64,000 nucleotides of DNA, taken from Alphaproteobacteria bacterium. Lineage in GTDB: Bacteria; Pseudomonadota; Alphaproteobacteria; MPNO01; UBA2964. Below the pieces are notes generated by a model, which saw nothing but the letters and a program-made list of their open reading frames with translations, made no database searches and had not been told where the DNA came from. The stretch is from contig WLWZ01000001.1 in assembly GCA_012103315.1 (NCBI GenBank), forward strand, positions 496,001 to 560,000. The letters run 5' to 3'. Shown in pieces: positions 1-8,653 of the stretch. The position numbers and the translations under genes were made by a program. Position 1 is the stretch's first letter. Every line of letters begins with the position of its first letter.

Positions 1-42
1 GAAGACATCGACGTTGCCGGATTACGGGATCGTGTCGTCTGA
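1..42 (+). CDS. C-terminal end of an unidentified protein (partial)
   Basis: An open frame enters from the left edge and ends at TGA (40-42), giving the last 13 residues EDIDVAGLRDRVV. The fragment is too short to identify. It is called because the frame is open to the window edge and the sequence changes abruptly to very AT-rich non-coding DNA straight after the stop. It could be a chance open frame. Confidence 0.35.
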   Translation, partial: EDIDVAGLRDRVV

Positions 43-382
43 AGTGTGTGTGGCGTAGAAATTATCTTCAAAACAAACCTCACCGTGTGAGATTTATATA
101 TTTGTCAGGCTGAACATAATGTCAATGAATATTTAATATTTATTGACTTGTGTTAACCTTAATTAATATTAACCAAACAATTTAATAATTTTTTAAATAA
201 AAAATAATATTATTAATTAAAATTTTTGGCTAATTATATTTGTTTTGGTTTATAAATATTAATACATACCTTTAATAAGTTAGAAACAACTCATCGGCTA
301 TTCTGTCGCTGAAGGTCATCAATGGATGACTGGTAGAAGCGGATTTCCAAGTAGGAAATCAAATGAATGCAGGAAGCATGAC
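43..382. promoter_or_regulatory. Very AT-rich intergenic leader upstream of the PAS-GGDEF-EAL gene
   Basis: About 340 bases without a convincing gene. Positions 121-300 contain 30 G or C in 180 bases (about 17%), and 181-240 only 3 in 60, against roughly half G+C in the neighbouring genes. Runs of TTAAT and AATATT recur, as in the GTTAACC/GGTTAA-like words near 152-175. It presumably carries the promoter of the downstream signalling gene. It could also be a binding region for a nucleoid protein or sigma factor, but no consensus is definite. An ATG at 326 in frame with the gene is probably not the start (see that entry). Confidence 0.6.
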
Positions 383-2113
383 ATGAGTGACGCATCTACA
401 GAATTAGAACGATTGCGGGCGGCGATTACAGCCTCCGGCGATGTTGTTTATGACTGGGATCTGCCAACAGATGAATTTTCGTGGCTTGGTCGGGTCGCCG
501 ATGCCTTCCAGATTTCTGGCCTCGATCAAATTTCATCTGGCGAGCTTTTTCATCAGAGAATTCATCCCGAAGATCTGAGCAAACGCCTTGACCAGATTTC
601 CGCCCTGTATCAGGGCAGTTCCGAATTCGAATGTGAGTTTCGTATTCGTGATGCTAATGGTGAACAACACTGGTTTCACGACCGCGGCGTTGCAGAAATG
701 GGCGCCGATGGTATGCCGATCCGTTTGCGTGGCACAATGCGCGCAATCAGTCATCGCAAAGATGAGCAGGAAAGAACCCAATATCTTGCGAATTATGATG
801 AGCTAACCGGGCATTTCAACCAGACGCGTCTCCGTGAAGCGCTTGATCATGCGCTCTATTATGGCTCTCGATACAAAGTTGTCGGGGCCTATTTGGTCAT
901 TGGGATCGACAACATCAACATGGTCAACCAAGCTTTTGGTTATGAGGTTGCCGATGCGGTGATCGTTGCGCTGGGGCATCGGTTAGATCGCTGCCTGCGG
1001 GCCTGCGATGTTATTGGCAGGTTGGGCGGAGATCGTTTTGGCGTCGTTCTGAGCAATGGTCCGGGGTCGGAGCTACCGATTGCAGCGGATAAAATTCTTG
1101 AAGTCGCTCGCAATACTGAGGTCGACACACCGGCAGGACCAATACATGTAACCGTGTCAATCGGTGCTGCGGGATTCCCAGATACTGCGATGACGGCGAG
1201 CGATGCGATGACCAAAGCCGATATCGCGTTGCAGAATGCCAAGCGCGCTGGACGTAATACCTGGTCAGCTTATTGTTATTCGGAGGAACAGCGCGAAGGT
1301 CATCGCAAGAACATGGTCATCGCGGAACAGGTTAAGCAGGCCTTGCGCGATGACCGCTTGGTGCTCTCTTATCAACCAATTGTCTCGAGCGATACGCATG
1401 CCCCGGTGGTTCATGAATGCTTGTTGCGCATGATCCAACCCGATGGTGAAGTGATTGCCGCTGGCATGTTTATGCCGGTTGTCGAAGAGCTGGGCCTCAT
1501 CCGGTTGATTGATCGCCGGGTTTTCGATTTGGCTATAAAAGTCATGGCGGAAAACTCAGAAGCCCGTCTCGCGGTTAATGTTTCTGGCCTCACGACAAGT
1601 GACAAGCAATGGTTACGTCATGTCGTCGGTATGCTGCGTAATGAACGGGGTATCGCAGAACGATTGATCGTCGAAATAACAGAAACGGCGGGTCTCGAAG
1701 ACGTTGAAGAATGTGCCCGGTTCGTCTCAACTCTGCGCCAGCTTGGCTGTAAAGTTGCCCTTGATGATTTTGGAGCGGGCTACACGTCGTTCCGTCATCT
1801 GAAAATCCTGTCGGTAGATATGGTCAAGATCGACGGCTCGTTTGTACAAGACCTAGTGCAGAACCCAGCCAATATGATCTTTATCCGCTCGCTTCTCGAT
1901 TTGGCGCGAAACTTCAATCTTGAAACAGTGGCAGAATGTGTTGAGACCATGGAGCAAGCGCAAATGCTCAAGGAAGAGGGTGTAGAACTTCTTCAAGGTT
2001 GGGCCTTTGGCAAGCCAGAGCTTGAACTGCCCTGGGGTGGTGAAGAGGAAAAGTTGCCTGAGCCTGAGCCTCTGGCGATTGAACACCAACCGGTACGCCT
2101 TATCGCCGGGTAA
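383..2113 (+). CDS. PAS-GGDEF-EAL signalling protein, probable c-di-GMP phosphodiesterase
   Basis: Cytoplasmic c-di-GMP signalling protein of about 576 residues with no membrane segment. An N-terminal PAS domain (about 10-125) is followed by a GGDEF domain (about 135-290) and an EAL domain (about 315-560). The cyclase signature reads GGDRF near residue 215 instead of GG(D/E)EF, so cyclase activity is doubtful. The EAL signature reads ECL but keeps the metal-binding Glu. NVSG, EITE, DDFGAG, VKID and AECVE are also present, so phosphodiesterase activity is plausible. The start at 383 is preferred because AGGAAG at 371-376 precedes it at good spacing; an in-frame ATG at 326 lacks such a site. 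It stands alone behind an AT-rich leader. The ligand of the PAS domain is unknown. Confidence 0.88.
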   Translation: MSDASTELERLRAAITASGDVVYDWDLPTDEFSWLGRVADAFQISGLDQISSGELFHQRIHPEDLSKRLDQISALYQGSSEFECEFRIRDANGEQHWFHDRGVAEMGADGMPIRLRGTMRAISHRKDEQERTQYLANYDELTGHFNQTRLREALDHALYYGSRYKVVGAYLVIGIDNINMVNQAFGYEVADAVIVALGHRLDRCLRACDVIGRLGGDRFGVVLSNGPGSELPIAADKILEVARNTEVDTPAGPIHVTVSIGAAGFPDTAMTASDAMTKADIALQNAKRAGRNTWSAYCYSEEQREGHRKNMVIAEQVKQALRDDRLVLSYQPIVSSDTHAPVVHECLLRMIQPDGEVIAAGMFMPVVEELGLIRLIDRRVFDLAIKVMAENSEARLAVNVSGLTTSDKQWLRHVVGMLRNERGIAERLIVEITETAGLEDVEECARFVSTLRQLGCKVALDDFGAGYTSFRHLKILSVDMVKIDGSFVQDLVQNPANMIFIRSLLDLARNFNLETVAECVETMEQAQMLKEEGVELLQGWAFGKPELELPWGGEEEKLPEPEPLAIEHQPVRLIAG

Positions 2114-2211
2114 CACCGCTGGGTTTTTTTGAAGACAAACCTTGGCCTGTTAGGCTTGCCTTCGCTATAAGGTGAGCCATATTTCGAATATCGAAGAACA
2201 GGCGGATTCTC

Positions 2212-3387
2212 ATGAGTGACATTGTTATTGCGAGCGCAGCCCGCACCCCGGTAGGTACTTTCAACGGTGCCTTTGCTGATCTGGCGGCGTCTGAGCTCGG
2301 CACTGTTGCTATTAAGGCGGCTCTCGAACGCGCAAATGTTGCACCAGATGATGTATCCGAAGTCATTATGGGACAAATTCTGACGGCTGGTGCAGGGCAA
2401 AATCCCGCACGTCAGGCAGCGATGGCGGCTGACTTACCTGTTGAGGTGCCAGCTTATGGCGTGAACCAGCTTTGTGGCTCGGGACTTAAGACCGTAGCGC
2501 TTGGTTTTCAGGCGATTACCAGCGGTGACGCCTCTGTTGTGGTTGCCGGCGGTCAGGAAAGCATGACCCAGGCACCGCACTGCATGTATTTGCGAGGCGG
2601 CAAAAAAATGGGCGATGCGGAGATGGTCGATACCATGATCCGCGACGGGCTATGGGATGCGTTTAACGGCTATCACATGGGCTGTACTGCGGAGAATATC
2701 GCTAATCAATGGCAGATCAGTCGCGAGCAGCAGGATGCATTTGCCGCGCAGTCACAGCAACGCGCCGAAGCAGCGCAAGCCGCGGGCCGGTTTGCCGACG
2801 AGATTGCGCCAGTAACCATCAAAACCCGTAAAGGCGATATCACAGTTGATCAGGATGAATATCCTCGCGCCGGTGTGACTGCTGAATCGCTAGGCGGCTT
2901 GCGCCCAGCCTTTGCCAAGGATGGCACGGTTACCGCAGGCAATGCATCTGGCATCAATGATGGCGCCGCGGCGCTCGTTTTGATGACCGCTGAAGAAGCC
3001 GCTGATCGCGGAATTTCACCCCGCGCACGAATTGTTTCGTGGGCGCAGGCGGGTGTCGATCCGTCGATCATGGGAACCGGCCCTATCCCGGCGTGCCGGG
3101 CGGCGTTGGATAAAGCGGGCTGGACAGTCGACGATCTTGATTTGATCGAAGCCAATGAAGCCTTTGCCGCGCAAGCCCTGGCCGTTGGCAAAGATCTCGG
3201 TTGGGATGAAGAGAAGCTCAATGTAAACGGTGGCGCGATTGCGATCGGTCACCCGGTTGGTGCCTCAGGGGCTCGGGTTCTCACCACGTTGCTTTATGAG
3301 ATGGAGAAACGTGATGCCGAAAAAGGCCTCGCCACGCTCTGCATCGGTGGTGGCATGGGCATTGCCATGTGTATCGCACGCGACTAA
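2212..3387 (+). CDS. phaA: Acetyl-CoA C-acetyltransferase (thiolase)
   Basis: Biosynthetic-type thiolase of 391 residues, the usual length, condensing two acetyl-CoA to acetoacetyl-CoA or the reverse. The acyl-accepting Cys lies in NQLCGSGLK (about residue 88). The catalytic His is in [10 protein letters not shown] (about 347) and the second Cys in CIGGGMG (about 377). NEAFAAQ is also present. It is monocistronic here: the next gene is convergent. No phaB or phaC lies beside it, so it may serve acetoacetate/PHB metabolism or fatty acid breakdown; the symbol reflects family resemblance only. A 3-hydroxyacyl-CoA dehydrogenase and ETF genes occur about 31 kb away. Confidence 0.93.
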   Translation: MSDIVIASAARTPVGTFNGAFADLAASELGTVAIKAALERANVAPDDVSEVIMGQILTAGAGQNPARQAAMAADLPVEVPAYGVNQLCGSGLKTVALGFQAITSGDASVVVAGGQESMTQAPHCMYLRGGKKMGDAEMVDTMIRDGLWDAFNGYHMGCTAENIANQWQISREQQDAFAAQSQQRAEAAQAAGRFADEIAPVTIKTRKGDITVDQDEYPRAGVTAESLGGLRPAFAKDGTVTAGNASGINDGAAALVLMTAEEAADRGISPRARIVSWAQAGVDPSIMGTGPIPACRAALDKAGWTVDDLDLIEANEAFAAQALAVGKDLGWDEEKLNVNGGAIAIGHPVGASGARVLTTLLYEMEKRDAEKGLATLCIGGGMGIAMCIARD

Positions 3388-3409
3388 ACGCGCGAGACCT
3401 ACATCAGTT

Positions 3410-4015
3410 TTACGCTGGTATCGTGGCTTTAAAGGACGGACGCTCCGAGACCTGATCATACCAGGCACCCAGCATGGGCCAGCGCGACTTCCAGTCACCG
3501 AGAATGTCGCCCATACGGAATTCGATCCAGCCTATCCCTGTAGCAACTGCGATATGGCCAATATTCAGCGGCCCTTCGAGGATGCTGGGGTTGGCATTGA
3601 TCCAGTCCATCGCGCGTTCGAATTTGCCCCAATTCTTGTCGCGGATGGCATCTGATTGACTTTCCACCGGGCGACCGCGTTCACGTTGCACATTGATTGC
3701 AGATTCGGTCATGCCATCTGCCAGTCCTTCAAGCGATAAAACTTTAAAACGGGTGGCCGGATTCTCCGGGATCAACTTGTGACCATCATGCAGATTATCA
3801 AGATAGGCGCAGATAACTTTTGATTCGACGAGAATATCGCCGTCATCGAGGATCATTGCAGGCACTTTGCCCAACGGATTGTGATCAACAATATCGCTGT
3901 CCGGCTGATGATAGTCGGTCATCATCCGCTCTATGCGGTCGTCGAGACCGGTTTCAATCGCGGCGACGGTAACCTTGCGGACGAATGGTGATCCAGGGGC
4001 CCAACGCAGTTTCAT
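3410..4015 (-). CDS. Glutathione S-transferase family protein
   Basis: Cytosolic glutathione transferase-like protein of 201 residues. The N-terminal thioredoxin-like half begins MKLRWAPGSPFVRKV and contains GKVPAMILDDGDILVESKVI, the cis-Pro and the ESxxI glutathione-binding pattern. The C-terminal half is helical, as in the family. The conserved N-terminal Ser/Cys region reads SPFVRK, typical of bacterial GSTs acting on small electrophiles. It lies 14 bases downstream of gloB on the same strand, so the two are probably co-transcribed, a pairing that fits glutathione-dependent detoxification. The substrate is unknown. Confidence 0.85.
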   Translation of the reverse strand: MKLRWAPGSPFVRKVTVAAIETGLDDRIERMMTDYHQPDSDIVDHNPLGKVPAMILDDGDILVESKVICAYLDNLHDGHKLIPENPATRFKVLSLEGLADGMTESAINVQRERGRPVESQSDAIRDKNWGKFERAMDWINANPSILEGPLNIGHIAVATGIGWIEFRMGDILGDWKSRWPMLGAWYDQVSERPSFKATIPA

Positions 4016-4029
4016 TATTTCTCTCCGGA

Positions 4030-4800
4030 TCAGAAATTATCTTTTCGGGTGCGGACTTCACTGAACACTTCAACCGGGCTGCCATTAGGTAAACCCACCG
4101 CTTCTGCGACGGACGCAACATCGGCCCGCAGGAAAGGATTAGTTTCTTTTTCCAGTCCTAGTAGCGACGGCACAGTGCGTTTGTTGTCGGCCCGCAACGC
4201 ATCGATTTCAGCAGCGCGTTCTTTCAGCGCCTGATTGCCAGTTTCAATCGTGACGGCAAATTTGGCATTGGCCTGAGTATATTCATGGGCACAATAGACC
4301 ATGGTGTCGTCGGGCAGGGCGCGCAGCTTGCCAAGCGAATCCCACATTTGTTCATGCGTTCCTTCAAACACCCGGCCGCAGCCAAGCGCGAATAGTGTGT
4401 CGCCGCAGAACAAGGCTTTGCTTTCTTCAAACCAGTAGCCGATATGCCCGCGCGTATGGCCCGGTGTGTCATAGACTCGGGCGGTCGCATCGCCAAACGT
4501 GTAGGTGTCGCCATCCCCGACATCTAAATCAATGCCAGCGATCCGGTCGTGATCGGCCAGCGGTCCAACAATTTCGCAGCCATATTTTTCCTTCAGCTCA
4601 AGATTGCCGCCGGTATGGTCGTTATGATGGTGAGTGTTGATGATATGGGTGAGGATCCAGCCCAGCCGATCGAGCGCTTCAATCACCGGTTCGGCGTCGG
4701 ATGGATCAACCACCGCTACCTTGCCCTGACCAGATTCCTTGAGCAAATAAACATAGTTGTCGTCACGGGTGGGAATTTGTTCGATTTCAAGCGTCGACAT
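4030..4800 (-). CDS. gloB: Hydroxyacylglutathione hydrolase (glyoxalase II)
   Basis: Metallo-beta-lactamase-fold enzyme of 256 residues that hydrolyses S-lactoylglutathione to lactate and glutathione, the second step of methylglyoxal removal. The dinuclear metal motif is THHHNDHTGG (about 55-64). Further metal ligands are the His in DTPGHTRGH (about 110) and the Asp in FCGDTLFALGCGR (about 130). The C-terminal HAGH region with CAHEYTQANAKFA (about 170) binds glutathione. Length and motif order are standard. It is divergent from the adjacent methyltransferase, an arrangement common in alphaproteobacteria, and leads the gloB-gst pair. Confidence 0.95.
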   Translation of the reverse strand: MSTLEIEQIPTRDDNYVYLLKESGQGKVAVVDPSDAEPVIEALDRLGWILTHIINTHHHNDHTGGNLELKEKYGCEIVGPLADHDRIAGIDLDVGDGDTYTFGDATARVYDTPGHTRGHIGYWFEESKALFCGDTLFALGCGRVFEGTHEQMWDSLGKLRALPDDTMVYCAHEYTQANAKFAVTIETGNQALKERAAEIDALRADNKRTVPSLLGLEKETNPFLRADVASVAEAVGLPNGSPVEVFSEVRTRKDNF

Positions 4801-4915
4801 GGCATACTTCCTTATCGGTCGTGTTCACAATTGATGCCGCAACCTAGCAAAGCCACCCGCGTGCGCCAACTGTGCGCTTGACCCAAATTCTCATTTGCTA
4901 TGTTAAATTGGGGCT

Positions 4916-5650
4916 ATGTGGAACGACGCCGTAGATTTGCGCGATTTTTACCGGACCAGCCTTGGGCAATTTACCCGACGGGTGATCCGTCAGCGTGTTC
5001 GCGATATCTGGGACAATACGTCTGGTCAGCGCATCCTGGGTCTCGGTTATGCAACGCCTTATCTGCTGCCATTCCAAGACGAGGCGGAACGCGTTCTCGC
5101 CGCCATGCCAGCGCGCCAGGGTGTGCTCCATTGGCCGAGCGATGCTGCGGGGAAGGTCACGTTATGTGATGAGGCAGAAATTCCCTTGCCGGATGTTTCA
5201 ATGGATCGGGTGCTGTTGGTCCATGCGCTGGAATGCAGTGAACAGCTGCGCCCGATGCTACGCGAAGTCTGGCGGGTATTGGCGGATGGCGGGCGGCTGA
5301 TGGTTGTCGTGCCAAACCGGCGTGGCATCTGGGCACGGATGGATCGCACACCATTTGGCCATGGCTATCCTTATAGCCCGGCGCAGCTCAATCGGCTGCT
5401 GCGCGATACGTTGTTTACGCCAATTAAAACGGAACGCGCTTTGTTCGCGCCACCGAGCCGATCCCGCATGATGATCGCCTCGGCACCGGCCTGGGAACAG
5501 GTTGGGCAGCGGCTATTCCCGACCTTCTCTGGTGTGCTGATCTCGGAAGCCGGCAAACAGATTTATGCCGCCACTTCGGATGGCAAGACCGCCCGCCAAC
5601 GACGGCGCTATACGGCCACCGTGCCCGGCGCCAACCGGGTGCGGGAGTGA
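4916..5650 (+). CDS. Class I SAM-dependent methyltransferase
   Basis: Protein of 244 residues with a type-11 methyltransferase fold. The SAM-binding motif I region reads RILGLGYATPYL (about 40). The acidic motif follows the first third, and DRVLLVHALE (about 97-106) with LREVWRVLADGGRLMVVVPN (about 115-134) is the typical post-motif strand-helix pair. The glycine-rich loop is less canonical than usual (GLGYATPY). It is divergent from gloB, sharing a 115-base intergenic region. This methyltransferase-gloB pairing recurs in alphaproteobacteria, but the substrate is not known. The start ATG follows TTGGGGCT, a modest ribosome site. Confidence 0.82.
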   Translation: MWNDAVDLRDFYRTSLGQFTRRVIRQRVRDIWDNTSGQRILGLGYATPYLLPFQDEAERVLAAMPARQGVLHWPSDAAGKVTLCDEAEIPLPDVSMDRVLLVHALECSEQLRPMLREVWRVLADGGRLMVVVPNRRGIWARMDRTPFGHGYPYSPAQLNRLLRDTLFTPIKTERALFAPPSRSRMMIASAPAWEQVGQRLFPTFSGVLISEAGKQIYAATSDGKTARQRRRYTATVPGANRVRE

Positions 5651-5668
5651 GGGTAAGAGTATTGTCGT

Positions 5669-6373
5669 TTAGATAGCCGTTTTCCGTCGTGCTATGCCGA
5701 GAGCTGCGAGGCCTAGCGCAAAAATTGTGAGTGTGGAAGATTCAGGAATCGATGGTGCAGCGACAAAACTCATATCGTCAAACGCGAAAAGATCCTGGCT
5801 ATCCGCGAGATAACGAAACTGAATGGATGCCGCAACTTCACCGGCATCCAAATTGAAGCCAAAGAATGCGTCGCGGATAGGAGCTGTCACTGATCCGATC
5901 AGCACATCGCCGGCGTCAAATATATCCAGAACAGTGTTCGTCGTCGAAATGCTCCGAAAATCAGCGCCCCACGCTGAGACTCCCGTCGTGAAGTCAAGGC
6001 GGACGCGTGCATCACTGGTGTTTGCGACGAAATTGTCGATTCTGGCATTAACCTGAATCGTCCCGTTAACGTCATAATCCCCCCCGAATCCACCTGGCTC
6101 TGCTGAAATTCTGTTGAATGGCAAAGCCTCTGGTATCGAGGAGTTAACCCTTTGAATTGAACCGTTGAGGATGCTGACCGGGTTAGTTACAAATTCCTGA
6201 ATGGAGTTGAAGGACTCAAAATCCTCCGTCGCTACAGGACCGCCAACAGCACTCGACCACACTGTTCGATCAGAAAACGCAATTACAGAACTATGTGCTG
6301 TTGTTGTGCCTGAAATTAAAACAACGCCAATAGTGATCGCCGATAACTTGGTTAGAGATTTGGAAAAACTCAC
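5669..6373 (-). CDS. Exported protein with variant PEP-CTERM sorting signal
   Basis: Secreted protein of 234 residues. An N-terminal signal peptide (about 1-28, hydrophobic core AITIGVVLISGTTTA) precedes a beta-rich body with no recognised catalytic motif. The C-terminus has the PEP-CTERM layout: a short IPESST motif (about 208-213), a hydrophobic stretch TLTIFALGLAALGIA and a basic end RRKTAI. Such tails are recognised by exosortase and processed for surface or exopolysaccharide-associated localisation. The motif here has PES instead of PEP. FDDMSFVAAPS just before the tail matches the usual linker region of these proteins. No exosortase gene is in the window. It is a single gene, convergent with the methyltransferase. 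Confidence 0.8.
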   Translation of the reverse strand: MSFSKSLTKLSAITIGVVLISGTTTAHSSVIAFSDRTVWSSAVGGPVATEDFESFNSIQEFVTNPVSILNGSIQRVNSSIPEALPFNRISAEPGGFGGDYDVNGTIQVNARIDNFVANTSDARVRLDFTTGVSAWGADFRSISTTNTVLDIFDAGDVLIGSVTAPIRDAFFGFNLDAGEVAASIQFRYLADSQDLFAFDDMSFVAAPSIPESSTLTIFALGLAALGIARRKTAI

Positions 6374-6535
6374 TTTTCTCTCTCCGGTTCGCTAACATGT
6401 TTTAAGACTTGATTGTTTAGCAACCGTAACATTTTTGGCAGGGTTGTTCTAGTAAAAGTGGTAGCACAACATTTTGGTTACTATATGCCCATTGTTGGCC
6501 AATAGCGGAAAACTCGATCAACGGCGTTATTTACA

Positions 6536-7561
6536 TTAACTCGGTAGAAAAACACCTTTGCCAGTTTTTTGCTGGTCGAGCAATTGATAGGCCTCTTCTG
6601 CCTGCTCCAATTGGAATTCATGCGTGAACACACTATCGACATCGATTTTACGGTCTGAGACAAAGCGCGCGCAGTCCGCTTGTCCGTTCTTCGAGAAGGT
6701 CCAGTGGCCGAGAACGGTGACCTGCCGGAAGGTCAGGTCGGGTCCGACATCCAGCGTCACTTCGCCGCCGCTGGCGACGAAACAGGCGGTTCCCCAGACC
6801 CGAGTGCCTTTGACCGCGGCTTGGCGAGCCTGAGCAACACCGGCAGTTTCAATTACCTTGTGAGCACCTTCGCCATGGGTCAGGTCTTTGATCGCTTGAA
6901 TGGGATCAACGTCGCTTGGATCGATCACCGCGTGCGCGCCTTTTTCAAGTGCCAGCTCTCTGCGTTCTGGTGAGGTCTCAATTGCAATCACCCGCGCGCC
7001 CATCGCCGCACCAAATTGCGTGGTCGAAAGTCCCACGGGGCCTTGTCCAAAGACGGCGAGGGTCTCGTCGCCTTCAAGGCCAATTCTCTTGAGGGCTCCG
7101 TAGGCTGTCCCAGTGCCGCAGGAGATCGCCGCGCCGGTTGTAAAGGTCAGGTCATCAAGCAACGGCACCAGCGTGTGGGAGGCGACGCACATATAGCGCG
7201 CATGGGCGCCATGCCCCATGCCCGAGCCGTATGTTATGCGGCCTTCATCGCAAAGCTGAGACCAGCCAGATTTGCAATGGCGGCAATTACCGCAGCCATC
7301 GTAATGGTGAACCATCACCCGGTCGCCGATTTTTGCTTCGCTGTCGGCAACATGTTTGCCAAGTTCGACAACGACGCCACAGGGTTCGTGACCGGCGACG
7401 AAATGCTCCGTACCGGTAAATTCGCGGCGATAGGCATGGAGGTCCGTGCCGCACATGCCGGAGGCTTTAATTTCTAAAATGACGTCGCGCGGTCCCGGTG
7501 TTGGGTCGGCAAATTCCCGGAGCTCGACCTGTCGATTTCCTAGAAAAGTAATACCCTGCAT
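6536..7561 (-). CDS. Zinc-dependent alcohol dehydrogenase family protein
   Basis: Medium-chain dehydrogenase/reductase of 341 residues. The catalytic zinc site includes C37 in SGMCGTDLH and the GHEPCGVV region (about 58-65). The structural zinc site is CGNCRHCKSGWSQLC (about 91-105), with all four Cys present. The Rossmann fold begins near FGQGPVGL (about 170), with EtSPERR at the adenine-binding edge suggesting NAD. It resembles threonine/sorbitol dehydrogenase-type members that oxidise secondary alcohols. No neighbouring gene specifies the substrate, and a 75-base gap separates it from the upstream stress-protein gene on the same strand. Confidence 0.88.
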   Translation of the reverse strand: MQGITFLGNRQVELREFADPTPGPRDVILEIKASGMCGTDLHAYRREFTGTEHFVAGHEPCGVVVELGKHVADSEAKIGDRVMVHHYDGCGNCRHCKSGWSQLCDEGRITYGSGMGHGAHARYMCVASHTLVPLLDDLTFTTGAAISCGTGTAYGALKRIGLEGDETLAVFGQGPVGLSTTQFGAAMGARVIAIETSPERRELALEKGAHAVIDPSDVDPIQAIKDLTHGEGAHKVIETAGVAQARQAAVKGTRVWGTACFVASGGEVTLDVGPDLTFRQVTVLGHWTFSKNGQADCARFVSDRKIDVDSVFTHEFQLEQAEEAYQLLDQQKTGKGVFLPS

Positions 7562-7636
7562 CGCTTTATCTCCCCGTTATGCGTTAACGATAAAAGTCTA
7601 TGCGGCAGCGATGGCGGAGTCTATCGAGGCTGACTG

Positions 7637-8644
7637 TCAGCGCACATTCAGAACAGACGTGTTGGCGGCACCCATGACCCTGAAAGCGGTGCCCCCGACG
7701 AACAATCGGCGAAATATTTTCTTGCCGGAATCCGCGACGGCAACGACGGAATAGTTGTCGCTTACTTTGACGATTTCATCCGTGGGGTCTCCTACACCGA
7801 CGAGCACGTCCTCAACCTCGATATCTATTTTCCCGAGCATCTCTGAGGCTTTTTCCAAGACCCGTCCGGCGGTGGCGATGTCGGAATTCTGCTTGGCACC
7901 ACAAAACAAGGTAACAGCATTGCCGCAATGTTTTGCAAGTACCGCTTCGCGTCGCATCGCGTCTAATGAGTGTTTTGTCCCATCGGTGCAGATCAAATGG
8001 CCTTTATCTGCTGTTTGATCATTGGGACGTGTGACCATGACCGAGCAGGGCGCCAGCATGGCGACTTTTTGCGCGACACTGGCACTAAAGAAGGCCCGCA
8101 TTTCACTATGCCAATGACTGGGGGCGCCCATGATGATGAGGTTGTAGGGGCCGAGCTCATATTGATCGAGAATGCCGCTTGCAGGGTCGGGTGCGGTTTT
8201 CAATTTGAGGACAATGGTTCTGCCGTTCTCATGGCGGTATTCGACTTTATTATCGCCGAGGGGGTCGCCCCAGCTATCCGCATGACTCATAGATGCCGTC
8301 CAATGGTCCGATATCTCGTCTTCGCCGGTCAGCATATCCAGACCCTGTTTCAGATATCTGATGCCGGGCAGTTCCAGGCCCCAATCTAGCATGTTCTCGC
8401 GGGCAACCCGGACCTGTAGACCGCCTGACCTCAACCCTTGGTCAATTGGTCTGACGAACAGCAGAATGATGTCGCATTCATCAGAGTGCCCAATCTTGGA
8501 GGCAAATTGGAGGCCCTCATAGGAAGCGTCGGAACCATCGATACAGACGAGAATTCGAAAACGGTTGCGCCGTTGTTCGCGGACATCCTGCAACTCTTGC
8601 TGGATGGAGTTTTGGTTTCTGGGTTTCGTGAAGCTGATCGCCAT
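7637..8644 (-). CDS. Tandem-domain universal stress protein
   Basis: Cytosolic protein of 335 residues with two UspA-like domains (about 28-215 and 220-335). The first begins FRILVCIDGSDASYEGL, the usual strand followed by an acidic residue, and has YNLIIMGAPSHWHSEM. The second ends in a glycine loop region (DSGKKIFRRLFVGGTAFRVM) resembling the ATP-binding G-x2-G-x9-G segment. It begins 9 bases after the stop of a DASS transporter, so the two are almost certainly one operon. A stress protein tied to an anion transporter suggests a role in transport regulation or adenine-nucleotide sensing; this is inference. Confidence 0.85.
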   Translation of the reverse strand: MAISFTKPRNQNSIQQELQDVREQRRNRFRILVCIDGSDASYEGLQFASKIGHSDECDIILLFVRPIDQGLRSGGLQVRVARENMLDWGLELPGIRYLKQGLDMLTGEDEISDHWTASMSHADSWGDPLGDNKVEYRHENGRTIVLKLKTAPDPASGILDQYELGPYNLIIMGAPSHWHSEMRAFFSASVAQKVAMLAPCSVMVTRPNDQTADKGHLICTDGTKHSLDAMRREAVLAKHCGNAVTLFCGAKQNSDIATAGRVLEKASEMLGKIDIEVEDVLVGVGDPTDEIVKVSDNYSVVAVADSGKKIFRRLFVGGTAFRVMGAANTSVLNVR

Positions 8645-8653
8645 CAGTCTTGT

